Source: Clostridia bacterium (GTDB lineage Bacteria; Bacillota; Clostridia; Oscillospirales; Ruminococcaceae). Taken from it: a DNA stretch of 57,121 bases. Below are positions 18,152-25,685 of this stretch, one piece after another. Positions within the stretch are counted from its first letter, which is position 1, and every line of letters begins with the position of its first letter. The stretch lies in the NCBI GenBank assembly GCA_009929695.1, contig RZZW01000021.1, positions 1-57,121 on the forward strand. The letters run 5' to 3'. The notes under the pieces were generated by a model that searched no databases, was not told where the DNA came from, and saw only the letters and a list, made by a program, of their open reading frames with translations. A program made the translations under genes and the position numbers.

Positions 18152-19021
18152 ATGAAGCCTTATAACGATAAAGATACAATAAACGTCAACACCGCCGCCG
18201 TCGCGGGCGTGGCTTTGCTCGCCGTCGCGGTGCTTGTTATGATAATTGTGGCGGTGCTCATACCCGCTTTTAGCAGCAAGGAAAGTGCACCGCCCCCCTC
18301 AACTGTGGACGGCTACATTCAATACGGCGGGTATAATGTGCCGAAATATGACAACGTCCCGCTCAACGAATATGATGTGCAGCAGTTCACACGCGCTGAG
18401 AACGGAAGAATGGCATACCCAAACGCGACGACAGGCATCGACGTTTCCGAGTTTCAAGGAGATATTGACTGGAACGCTGTCAAAGCCGATGGCATCGACT
18501 GGGCGTCAATACGCATAGGCAGGCGCGGCTACACCGAGGGCGGAATGGCTCCGGACGCAAAATTTGCCGCCAATCGCGACGGCGCACTGGCGGCAGGGCT
18601 TGAATACGGAGTGTATTATTTTTCACAGTCGATAACCGTCGAGGAGGCGCGCGAGGAAGCACAGTACGTGCTAGACACCCTCGCGGGCGCAAAGCTTGAA
18701 GGCCCCGTCGTGTACGACTGGGAGGAGATAAACGAGGACGGCGCACGTACAGCCAACGTCGACACCGCCACGCTTTGCGCAATGGCGAACGAGTTTTGCA
18801 AGGTTATTTCAGACGCAGGCTATAAAACCGAGGTGTATTTTAACACCTACACAGGCTATTCGCGCTACGATATTTCACAGCTAAATGCCGACGCGTTCTG
18901 GCTCGCAAGCTACAGCGACACCCCGAATTTCTACTACAATTTCGAGCGTTGGCAGTACACCCACACAGGCACAGTCAACGGCATAAACACAAATGTCGAT
19001 TTGAATTTGAAGCTTAAATAG
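18152..19021 (+). CDS. Membrane-anchored GH25 muramidase
   Basis: About 289 residues: a cytoplasmic start, one membrane segment (VAGVALLAVAVLVMIIVAVLI), then a linker and a GH25 lysozyme domain. The catalytic Asp/Glu pair is seen in VYDWEEIN, preceded by GIDVSEFQGDIDW, IRIGRRGYTEG and YGVYYFSQS; the end FERWQYTHTGTVNGINTNVDLN is the typical C-terminus of the barrel. It should cleave MurNAc-GlcNAc bonds in peptidoglycan on the outer face. AAAGGG at 18140-18145 is 6 nt before ATG 18152; an upstream TTG at 18137 lies over the stop of the PHP gene. Its 3' end overlaps the convergent phosphatase gene by 8 bp. Confidence 0.9.
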   Translation: MKPYNDKDTINVNTAAVAGVALLAVAVLVMIIVAVLIPAFSSKESAPPPSTVDGYIQYGGYNVPKYDNVPLNEYDVQQFTRAENGRMAYPNATTGIDVSEFQGDIDWNAVKADGIDWASIRIGRRGYTEGGMAPDAKFAANRDGALAAGLEYGVYYFSQSITVEEAREEAQYVLDTLAGAKLEGPVVYDWEEINEDGARTANVDTATLCAMANEFCKVISDAGYKTEVYFNTYTGYSRYDISQLNADAFWLASYSDTPNFYYNFERWQYTHTGTVNGINTNVDLNLKLK

Positions 19022-19766
19022 ATTGCTTACAAAAAGCTCTTTTCTGCACAAGCATTATGCACAGCGGATATATTGCTGTGAGGTAGCTATAAAATATAAG
19101 CCACATTGTAAAGCGTCCCCAGTGGTTTCCGAGTGCAGCATACAGCGGCGCGGGGGCGTAGGTCAAAAGCAGGCAGAGGGGAATTATGCCCATGACGGCG
19201 CGCACAGCGCCCGCCGCAAGCAAAATGAGGTCGCGCCCTTGCTTTTTCTCTGCCCACGGCAGTATTTTTGAGTTTGCAAATATCACAAGCGAGCAGAGAA
19301 AAAAGCTGACAAAAACGTCCTGCGGTGTGTGCACGCCGAGATAATTTCGCGCAAAGCCCACCGTTATAAGCGCGAGAATAAGTAATGCCGCGAGCCAGCG
19401 GCGTTTTTTCTGCCATATCGCCGTGGTTTCAAAAATTGCCGTCGCTCGCTGCGTGTGTCCGCTCGGGAACGAGTAGCCCGTCGCCGTAGTGAGCGAGTCG
19501 CCCGCGGGCAGCACCCTTGCGTCGCGTATCCACGGGCGATAAACGCAGCAAGTGTTTTTCACAAGCTGATTTAACAGCCCGCCGACGGCAAAGTTGAACA
19601 GCAGCATTGTGCCCGTCCGCTTGCTTATCGACCAGTAAATCACGGCGATAGCAATATAAAACGGCGCTGTGACAACAAGCTCCGACATAAATTCAAAAAA
19701 CGGCGTGAATATATTATTTGTCACCTCGCGAAAATTTTGCAGCAGTAAAAGGTATGAAATATCCAT
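19014..19766 (-). CDS. PAP2-family membrane phosphatase
   Basis: An integral membrane protein of about 250 residues with six hydrophobic segments and the three PAP2 motifs: KNTCCVYRPW (K-x6-RP), FPSGHT, and RNYLGVHTPQD (R-x5-H-x3-D). Such enzymes dephosphorylate undecaprenyl pyrophosphate or phosphatidic acid-type lipids at the outer face. The frame extends 19 codons upstream, but GGAGGA lies just before ATG 19766, and that M starts the hydrophobic part. It follows the solute-binding lipoprotein gene by 25 bp on the same strand and runs tail-to-tail into the GH25 gene. Confidence 0.88.
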   Translation of the reverse strand: MDISYLLLLQNFREVTNNIFTPFFEFMSELVVTAPFYIAIAVIYWSISKRTGTMLLFNFAVGGLLNQLVKNTCCVYRPWIRDARVLPAGDSLTTATGYSFPSGHTQRATAIFETTAIWQKKRRWLAALLILALITVGFARNYLGVHTPQDVFVSFFLCSLVIFANSKILPWAEKKQGRDLILLAAGAVRAVMGIIPLCLLLTYAPAPLYAALGNHWGRFTMWLIFYSYLTAIYPLCIMLVQKRAFCKQSI

Positions 19767-19791
19767 GCTTTCCTCCGTGTTGAATTTGTGT

Positions 19792-20730
19792 TTACTTTCG
19801 CATACCAGGATATGTTTCGGCAATTATGTCAAGTGTAGCCTGCGATGTGCTTAAAAAGCCGCTTAGCTCCTCAAAGTATGGTACAGTTAAGGTGATGCCG
19901 TCTGTCTGTGGATCATTTTCGGCGGTGCCGCTGCACGCGAGCCAAAAAATAAGGTCAACCTTGCCGCTTTGCAGCGCTGTCAATCTTGCGGCCGCGTCCA
20001 TCTGCACAAGCTCAAAATTGCAGCCTGTCTTTTCGGAAATAGCATTTAGCAGCGCCACATTAAAGCCTGCCGGTGTACAGTCTGCGGAAATATAATCAAG
20101 CGGAGGCAAATCGCCCGTGACGGCAACAATATGTGTTTCCGCACCGTCGATGTGCTTTAAAGTGCTGTTGGTTGGGTTTCCGTTTGCATTTGTGATGTAT
20201 TCCTCTACTAGCTTGTCAATTGTGCCGTCTGCTTTCAGCTCTTGAAATGCATTACTAAGCTCGTCGCAAAGTGCGGCATCCTCGGTGCGTGCCGCCATGT
20301 GATAATGCTGCTCGCGCACGCCGACAACATATTTAAGTGTGTCGTCAGTGGCGGCGATGTAATTGGCAACGCTGTTAGGCAGTCTTAAAAAGTCTACACG
20401 CCCTGCCTTTAATTCAAGCAGCATGGCGTTCAGAGATGCAAATTGTTTGTTTTCAAAGCTGTTGCGTGGAGAAACATATCCGGATTGCGCACTGCCTTCC
20501 TTATCCTTTGCATCTATCCATGCGTTTAGAGTGCCGACCTCGATTGAGTTTCGTTCAAGCACGCCCCCAATAAGATTGTCGTGCGCTTGCTCTGCACCGG
20601 CAGATGAAGCAGCGCTGCTTTCGGCGGCTGCCGCGCTTGAAGATGACGCACTCGCCGCACCCGAGCACGCAGACAGCATGGCACATAAAATCGCGGTTGT
20701 GGTGATGATTGATAAAGTTTTTTTATTCAT
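19792..20730 (-). CDS. Solute-binding lipoprotein, ABC transporter family 3 type
   Basis: About 312 residues with a lipoprotein signal peptide ending in the lipobox LSAC-S and a Ser/Ala-rich linker. The body looks like two incomplete SBP_bac_3 pieces. Residues about 45-180 contain the second-lobe pattern (KAGRVDFLRLPNSVANYI, then FQELKADGTIDKLVEEY, the usual end of such a protein). After it a new first-lobe pattern starts (DLPPLDYISADCTPAGFNVALLNAISEKTG, LQSGKVDLIFW) and stops without its second lobe. No permease or ATPase gene is next to it, so it may be a sensor or orphan binding protein. GGAG upstream and the M-N-K-K signal peptide fix the start at 20730. Confidence 0.75.
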   Translation of the reverse strand: MNKKTLSIITTTAILCAMLSACSGAASASSSSAAAAESSAASSAGAEQAHDNLIGGVLERNSIEVGTLNAWIDAKDKEGSAQSGYVSPRNSFENKQFASLNAMLLELKAGRVDFLRLPNSVANYIAATDDTLKYVVGVREQHYHMAARTEDAALCDELSNAFQELKADGTIDKLVEEYITNANGNPTNSTLKHIDGAETHIVAVTGDLPPLDYISADCTPAGFNVALLNAISEKTGCNFELVQMDAAARLTALQSGKVDLIFWLACSGTAENDPQTDGITLTVPYFEELSGFLSTSQATLDIIAETYPGMRK

Positions 20731-20755
20731 AATAAACTCCTTTTTATCCTCCATG

Positions 20756-20784
20756 TTTAAACACAAGCAATCCGCTTATGTCAA
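20756..20784 (-). promoter_or_regulatory. Promoter of the solute-binding protein gene
   Basis: On the minus strand a consensus -35 TTGACA (20784-20779) is followed by a 17-bp spacer and TTTAAA (20761-20756), four of six matches, with TG just upstream of the -10. Transcription would run into the lipoprotein and PAP2 genes. Confidence 0.6.
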
Positions 20785-20883
20785 CATGATAGTAGCATAA
20801 AAAGGCTTTTCTGTACGCTTTTTTGCACAAAAGCGACATTGTTTTGCACGAAATGTTATTTTATCACGCTTGCATTAATAAAC

Positions 20884-20918
20884 AAACGCACCCCGACGTT
20901 TTTTGGCGGGGTGCGTTT
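20884..20918 (-). terminator. Terminator of the flavoprotein-dCMP deaminase operon
   Basis: A perfect 12-bp stem (AAACGCACCCCG / CGGGGTGCGTTT) with an 11-nt loop, starting 3 bp past the deaminase stop. On the minus strand it runs into TTTGTTTATT; the plus strand side also ends in TTTTATT, so it may be bidirectional. Confidence 0.9.
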
Positions 20919-20920
20919 TA

Positions 20921-21406
20921 TTATAACTCAATATTTATATCTCTGTTTGTGCGCTTATATTTTGCGTATGTAATGCCAACCATGTCAAACATTCGCTTGC
21001 TGGCTTTTACGGCGTCGGTGTCGGAATATTTGTCGTCGTAGTATACAACTCTTGAAATTCCGCTTTGAATTATCGCCTTGGCGCACTCGTTGCAGGGGAA
21101 AAGCGTCGTGTAAATGCGTGCGCCTTTAAGCGTGCCGGTGCCTGCGTCGTGGTTCAAAATAGCGTTCAGCTCCGCATGGCAGACGTACATATATTTTGTT
21201 TTCAGCGGTTCACCGTCGCGCTCCCACGGCATATCGTCGTCAAAGCAGCCTGTCGGCATTCCGTTATAGCCCATCGAAAGAATTTTATTTTCCTTGCTGA
21301 CGATGCACGCGCCCACCTGTGAGGAATTGTCCTTGCTTCTCTGCGAGGTCAGCAGCGCCACGCCCATAAAATATTCATCCCACGAGATGTAGTCCTGTCT
21401 TTTCAC
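20921..21406 (-). CDS. dCMP deaminase (ComEB-like)
   Basis: A 161-residue zinc-dependent deoxycytidylate deaminase, making dUMP from dCMP for thymidylate synthesis. The zinc site is complete: CHAELNAIL (His and catalytic Glu) and PCNECAKAII (two Cys). The N-terminus ISWDEYFMGVALLTSQRSKD and the RVVYYDDKYSD segment match the ComEB family. The start is GTG 21406, directly after the TAA of the upstream flavoprotein gene (no gap), so it depends on that gene's promoter. Confidence 0.92.
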   Translation of the reverse strand: MKRQDYISWDEYFMGVALLTSQRSKDNSSQVGACIVSKENKILSMGYNGMPTGCFDDDMPWERDGEPLKTKYMYVCHAELNAILNHDAGTGTLKGARIYTTLFPCNECAKAIIQSGISRVVYYDDKYSDTDAVKASKRMFDMVGITYAKYKRTNRDINIEL

Positions 21407-22261
21407 TTACTTTTGCCCCCTGTTTTTGTCGTCAATATATTTGCTGCACGAAAGCGCGGCGCACTGCGCGTCGCCAACAGCCTTCGACACCTGATACGGC
21501 GTGCCCGTCATATCTCCCGCGGCGTATACGCCCTCGATGTTCGTCGCGCCGTTTTCGTTTATAATGACGTGCGTGCCGTTCATCTCAATGCCGGAGATAA
21601 GCGCGTCCGTCGGCACTGCCTGACGAAGTATAAATATGCAGTCCGCGCTGTATGAAACACCGCCGCAAAGAAACGTTTTTACGGTTGCTTCGCCGTTTAT
21701 TTCTTCAATGCGCCCGTGAACGTATGTGATTTTTTCGTCAAGACCGTCGGGATATTGCCCTGCGACATACATCACCTTGCAACCTATTCCGTTCAAGAAA
21801 TTTGCCTCGTGAACGGCTTCTTCAGACAGCCCCCAAACGGCGACATTGCGGTTGCGGTAAAGCATGCCGTCGCACGTCGCGCAGTAGGACACGCCGCGCC
21901 CGAGGAATTCGCTCTCGCCCGACACGGGCTTTGCCTTTGCCGCTCCGCAGGCGAGAATAATGCTCTTTGAGGTGAGGATGTCGTCGCCGATGTTCACGGC
22001 AAAATCGCCGTCGTTTGCAAGCACATTCGACGCTTTTGCGTGTTTTATCTCGACGTTCATCTGCCTCACGTGCTTTTCAAACGTGTCCATCATCTCGCTG
22101 CCGCTCATTTCGGGCAAGCCGAGATAATTGTTCACAAGCTCCGCCTTCGCCAGCAGGCTTTCGCCCGCAGTCAAAACAACAGCCTGCTTTCCGCGCTGTG
22201 CCATATTTACAGCCGCCGAAAGCCCCGCGGGGCCTCCGCCTATTATAATGCAGTCATACAT
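21407..22261 (-). CDS. Thioredoxin-reductase-like FAD/NAD(P) oxidoreductase
   Basis: About 284 residues with the class II pyridine nucleotide-disulfide fold. The FAD site is DCIIIGGGPAGLSAAVNMAQRG, the redox-active pair is CATC (SYCATCDGML), and the C-terminal FAD motif is GVYAAGDMTGTPYQVSKAVGDA. The NAD(P)-binding segment (NVAVWGLSEEAVHEANFL) departs from the usual GGGxSA pattern, so cofactor preference and partner are uncertain; it could be a thioredoxin reductase or a related flavoprotein. The start is ATG 22261, preceded by AAGGATGG; an ATG 12 nt upstream overlaps the ribosome binding site. Confidence 0.85.
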   Translation of the reverse strand: MYDCIIIGGGPAGLSAAVNMAQRGKQAVVLTAGESLLAKAELVNNYLGLPEMSGSEMMDTFEKHVRQMNVEIKHAKASNVLANDGDFAVNIGDDILTSKSIILACGAAKAKPVSGESEFLGRGVSYCATCDGMLYRNRNVAVWGLSEEAVHEANFLNGIGCKVMYVAGQYPDGLDEKITYVHGRIEEINGEATVKTFLCGGVSYSADCIFILRQAVPTDALISGIEMNGTHVIINENGATNIEGVYAAGDMTGTPYQVSKAVGDAQCAALSCSKYIDDKNRGQK

Positions 22262-22286
22262 AAAACGCACCATCCTTTATGGTTTT

Positions 22287-22315
22287 AGTATAACTGTTTT
22301 CGAGCAAAATTACAA
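22287..22315 (-). promoter_or_regulatory. Promoter of the flavoprotein-dCMP deaminase operon
   Basis: Minus-strand TTGTAA (22315-22310), a 17-bp spacer and TATACT (22292-22287). The -10 lies about 25 nt upstream of the start at 22261. Confidence 0.7.
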
Positions 22316-22324
22316 CAGCCCGCG

Positions 22325-22456
22325 TCAGTCCTGCTTATATTTTCTTCGCGTCGCCTCGCCCCCGCGTATATGCCGCTGCGCCTTGTTCCGCTCAAGCATA
22401 GCCCACGCCTCATTATAAAGCGCCCTGTTGACCCGCTTCAAACGCTGCGCGACGTC
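22325..22456 (-). pseudogene. Short coding-like fragment beside the recombinase relic
   Basis: After the recombinase stop, a minus-strand frame reads about 40 codons without a start of its own: RLKRVNRALYNEAWAMLERN then KAQRHIRGGEATRRKYK, and stops at 22325. Codon choice resembles that of neighbouring genes, and the basic C-terminus looks like a real protein end. It may be the tail of a gene split by insertion of the recombinase-carrying element. Alternatively it is a small gene starting at the internal ATG. The family is not recognised. Confidence 0.35.
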
Positions 22457-22457
22457 T

Positions 22458-23567
22458 TTATGTATGGTTGTCGTTAATTAGAACGGTTTCATCAAGCCCC
22501 AAATCTCCAAGCAGGCGCAGATAAATGTCCACGTTGCCGTCCTTGTCCATTTCAATCTTCTTAATCACCTGTTTAAGCTGCGCGTTTGTAAGCTGCCGCA
22601 CGTCGGTGATATTCTCAATGGTGTCAAAGGTCTTTTTTATAAGGCCCTCAAGCTGCTCGCCCTTGTCGATGTTGAAGGCGACAAGCTTTAAATCATTCTC
22701 TAGTTTAGCGCTCTCGTCCTTCATGCCGCCAATTCTGTCGTTCAGCTCTTGACGTGTAATAAGGTCGTCGGCGTACATATCCATATATTTTTGGCGTGTT
22801 TTGTTAAGCTTCAAAAGCCGCTGACGCAGATCTTTTTCATATTCAACATTGCCGTTTTTTGCCTTGTAAAGCCTGTTGAACTCGCTCACAACGTGAGCGA
22901 TTATGTTTTTCCGTGACTTCAGCACCTCAGAAAAATATTTTTGCAGAGCGTCTATAAGCTCATCCTCGTCAACAGAGGTGCAGTTTGGGCAGCTATCTGC
23001 GCCCTGTCCATTGTGCCCGCTGCACACCCAACGGACATATGTGTTTTTATATACGCGCACGGTGCGCCGAAACGACCGGCCACAGTCCTTGCACTTAATC
23101 AGCGTCGAAAATAAATGCTTGTTGCTTTGCCGCTCGCGGTCAACTTTGAACATCTTTCCGCGCTCCGTCATAAGCTGTACGGCCTTTTCGTATTGCTCTG
23201 GCTCGATAATTCGCAGGTCGGGGCGCTCTGTCACAATCCAGTCGGTTTCGTCCTTTTCGGCGCGCTGTCCTGTCAAAAAATCGGAGATTTCCTGTTTGCC
23301 GTTGATGATTTTTCCGCTGTAAAGCTCGTTTGTCAAAATGCGGCACACGGCATTTTGCGACCATGTGCAGCTGCGCTTTGTTCGCAAACCATTTTCGTTC
23401 AGCATTTTTGCAATCTTAGCACCGCCATAGCCATCGGTCAAATACCACGTGTAAATCTGTCGCACGACAGCGGCTTCCTGCTCGTTAATTTCAAGGTTAA
23501 AATAGTCACCGACCGTCTTGTCGTAGCCGTATACAATGTTCGGCACGCACCCCTTTTCGGCGTTCAT
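22458..23567 (-). pseudogene. Large serine recombinase lacking its catalytic domain
   Basis: A 369-residue frame covers the parts of a large serine recombinase after the catalytic domain. The recombinase domain comes first (NAEKGCVPNIVYGYDK, GGAKIAKMLNENGLRTK, NELYSGKIINGKQE), then the zinc ribbon (KCKDCGRSFRR ... WVCSGHNGQGADSCPNC) and a long coiled coil. The N-terminal resolvase domain with the active-site Ser is absent. In-frame homology-like sequence continues only about 12 codons upstream (PSFIRYTIGKK) before a TAG. The relic cannot recombine DNA unless joined to another gene. It is likely the remnant of a conjugative or mobilisable element. Confidence 0.8.
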
Positions 23568-23576
23568 TTTTTTGCC

Positions 23577-23708
23577 GATAGTATATCTGATGAAAGACGG
23601 GCGAAAGATGCCCTAGTTGGATTTGAACAAGCTTATCCCCACACCGCCACCGACTCAAATGTAAATGATATCCTCGCTTCACTTGAAAAGAAAAAGCATT
23701 CTTTATAA
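23577..23708 (+). pseudogene. C-terminal fragment of an unknown protein
   Basis: On the plus strand, opposite the missing 5' end of the recombinase, a frame reads SISDERRAKDALVGFEQAYP followed by a D/N-rich stretch ending ILASLEKKKHSL and a TAA. Codon use is coding-like and there is no start. It looks like the 3' end of a gene joined to the truncated recombinase at about 23570, which marks a recombination junction. The family is not recognised. Confidence 0.4.
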
Positions 23709-23778
23709 AGACAAACAAGCGGAAAAGCGCCCACGGAAGTTTGATTTTCAAGCTTCTGTGGGTGCTTTGGCATTTTTA

Positions 23779-23949
23779 TTATTGATGATTAGCTTTATTT
23801 TCGTCAGAGCATGACGACGGCGCTGCCATAACATCAGCCGCGGCTTGTATAGCTTGCTCCACCTTTTCCTTATTTGCTTCTATAAATATTTTCAATATGT
23901 ATTCGGCGGTCGCTTCCGCCGTATTGGGGTTGTGAAACCGAAAATTCAT
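23779..23949 (-). CDS. Small conserved-looking hypothetical protein
   Basis: A 56-residue protein starting MNFRFHNPNTAEATAEYIL, with a predicted amphipathic helix (KIFIEANKEKVEQAIQAAAD). GGAAAGG lies 6 nt before ATG 23949, a good ribosome binding site; the frame's earlier ATG at 23964 is less well placed. It sits upstream of the recombinase relic on the same strand, a common place for small accessory genes of mobile elements. No function can be assigned. Confidence 0.5.
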   Translation of the reverse strand: MNFRFHNPNTAEATAEYILKIFIEANKEKVEQAIQAAADVMAAPSSCSDENKANHQ

Positions 23950-24011
23950 TTTTTGCCTTTCCAAAATAGCAAACCGCCTCCTTTAATTTTCTTTTTAATG
24001 TTTATGTAGCT

Positions 24012-24932
24012 TTAGCTGAAGATAGTACAAGCCATCCTCATATTTTTAATGTTGTAGCTTGGGTTCTGAAGAACATCTAACTCATTCATTTGTTTAGATA
24101 ATTCATTTTTATCGCATTTGAATTTTTCAAGTAGCTCATTAAGCTCTTTGTATAAAGTGGTGTTAAAAGACACTTGCTTCACAATATTACATACGCTCTG
24201 TATATTACTGCTGTTTTTATCATGCGCTATTTTAAGCTGCCTTTTTTTACTATTAAAATATTCAAGCTCATCATTAACTACACGGATTAAATCACTATAA
24301 ACATTGTCTATGTAATTCAGCAAAAAATTTTTGTCAACAGTGAAGCAATTGCCATACTTTTGAGCCATATCATATAAGAGATTCATTGCTAAGCAAACCT
24401 CAATAGATTTGTTTCCGTTGCCAATATCAGTAAAGTCAACTGTTGCATTTGCGCTAACAAGTTTAAATTTTGTTGCTCGACCTTCATTGTGCGCCTCAAA
24501 ACGCAGCCCTCTTTTTAGAAGCTCATCTAAAATATTTGCTATTTTCACAGTTGATTTTTCTCCAAATTCAAGTGCGGTCTTAATGCCTTTTTCAGTGTAT
24601 TCCACGCCAATTACAAATACATCAATATCGGCATCACGAACAACGCTTTTCACAGATTTTCGAGCACAAGGCAGGTCAGCAGCCGTTATGTCACATTCCT
24701 TGATTTTGACCATCATGTCCGTCAATTTGTAAAGCACTTCTTTCCCGTTCTGCGTTATCTCAAATTTCAGCCCAACGAGAAGCAGCTCTTTAAACAAGCG
24801 TGCTGTGCTTTTTAATCGAGCATTTTCGTCTAAGCCAATCAACGCCTTTATCTCGCATATCGAGTACGCACACCCAATCTCAAATTTGGACAAGTCGGCA
24901 CACCTGACCACATCTTTTAAATTTCTTGCCAT
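24012..24932 (-). CDS. Unrecognised protein with two repeated ~55-residue modules
   Basis: A 306-residue protein not assignable to a family. Two modules in the N-terminal half resemble each other: FEIGCAYSICEIKALIGLDE ... LFKELLLVGLKFEI ... LYKLTD, and FVIGVEYTEKGIKTALEFGE ... ILDELLKRGLRFEA ... KFKLVS. Each could be a small alpha-beta or winged-helix-like unit. The C-terminal half is helical with coiled-coil character (ELEYFNSKKRQLKIAH; LYKELNELLEKFKCDKNELSKQMNEL). Base composition is AT-richer than region 1. GGAGG precedes the start. Placed among recombinase relics, it is probably mobile-element cargo or a regulator; this is inference from position only. Confidence 0.6.
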   Translation of the reverse strand: MARNLKDVVRCADLSKFEIGCAYSICEIKALIGLDENARLKSTARLFKELLLVGLKFEITQNGKEVLYKLTDMMVKIKECDITAADLPCARKSVKSVVRDADIDVFVIGVEYTEKGIKTALEFGEKSTVKIANILDELLKRGLRFEAHNEGRATKFKLVSANATVDFTDIGNGNKSIEVCLAMNLLYDMAQKYGNCFTVDKNFLLNYIDNVYSDLIRVVNDELEYFNSKKRQLKIAHDKNSSNIQSVCNIVKQVSFNTTLYKELNELLEKFKCDKNELSKQMNELDVLQNPSYNIKNMRMACTIFS

Positions 24933-25182
24933 AAAAAACCTCCTTAAGTTACACCAAAGCTGACAGCCACTCTGTGCACCTAACGAGGTTTTTCATAAAT
25001 ATTAAATTTTCACAGAACAGCTTCATTAACCTACAAGCCTATTGTACGAACTTCGCACAGACGCACAATCAAAAGAACTGCGGAACTCCAATATTTGTAG
25101 ATGTGCACAAATAATAAGATTGAATATTGTTGAAAATTTACAAATGATAAAAGCGCACCCCACAAATATAGAAATTTGCGCT

Positions 25183-25540
25183 AGTGGCAGTAATTTTCGC
25201 TTTAAAACAAGCTGAATAATATCGTTGAAAAACAATAAAAATTACGACTTTTATGGTATGCGTTTTTTACATACCATAAAAGTCGTAATTAATTTGCCGA
25301 CAAAGCAAGGTTTTAAGCCCATCTACGCAATTTGTTTTGTCTCTGTGACAAAATTCAATGGACAAAAGTAAGCACCACAAAACAGTAAAATTCGCCACAT
25401 CACAAAAAACAACTGCCACCATATAAGCGGAAAATATATTTAGGGAAATATTAAAGCAAAACTACTGCCACCGAAATTTTCAGAAAGCCTGCAAACGTCA
25501 GTTCGCCGCCGTTTGCGTAAAATAATCCAGTGGCAGTAGT
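25183..25540. repeat. Four GTGGCAGT copies upstream of the tyrosine recombinase
   Basis: AGTGGCAGTA at 25183-25192 and AGTGGCAGTAGT at 25529-25540 point one way; AACTGCCACC at 25411-25420 and ACTACTGCCACC at 25461-25472 point the other way. The last two copies form an 11-bp inverted repeat (ACTACTGCCAC/GTGGCAGTAGT). They lie in the 750-bp gap (24933-25685) that otherwise holds only the palindrome at 25240 and no convincing gene. Multiple short sites in both orientations next to an integrase gene resemble arm-type recombinase or regulator binding sites. Confidence 0.4.
25240..25290. repeat. Perfect 21-bp AT-rich inverted repeat
   Basis: The arms 25240-25260 (AATTACGACTTTTATGGTATG) and 25270-25290 are perfect reverse complements, separated by 9 nt containing a T-run. 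It could extrude as a cruciform or form an RNA hairpin. The arms are too AT-rich for a typical terminator, although it lies between divergent genes. An operator, a mobile-element end or a recombinase site are alternatives. Confidence 0.6.
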
Positions 25541-25685
25541 CCGGTATTTAGGACATTTTATAAGCGAGCTTGTGTTGCAATTAAAATTGGTAATTTTTCC
25601 TTGTAAAAACCACATGTAAATTATGGTAATATAGCAATAAAGCCGTCACACAGTGGCGGCGATTTTTGTTTATGAGGTGGTTTTT

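Noticed and set aside
25026-25235. 69-codon minus-strand frame in the 750-bp gap
   Set aside because: No ribosome binding site and no recognisable motif; AT-rich sequence gives such frames by chance.
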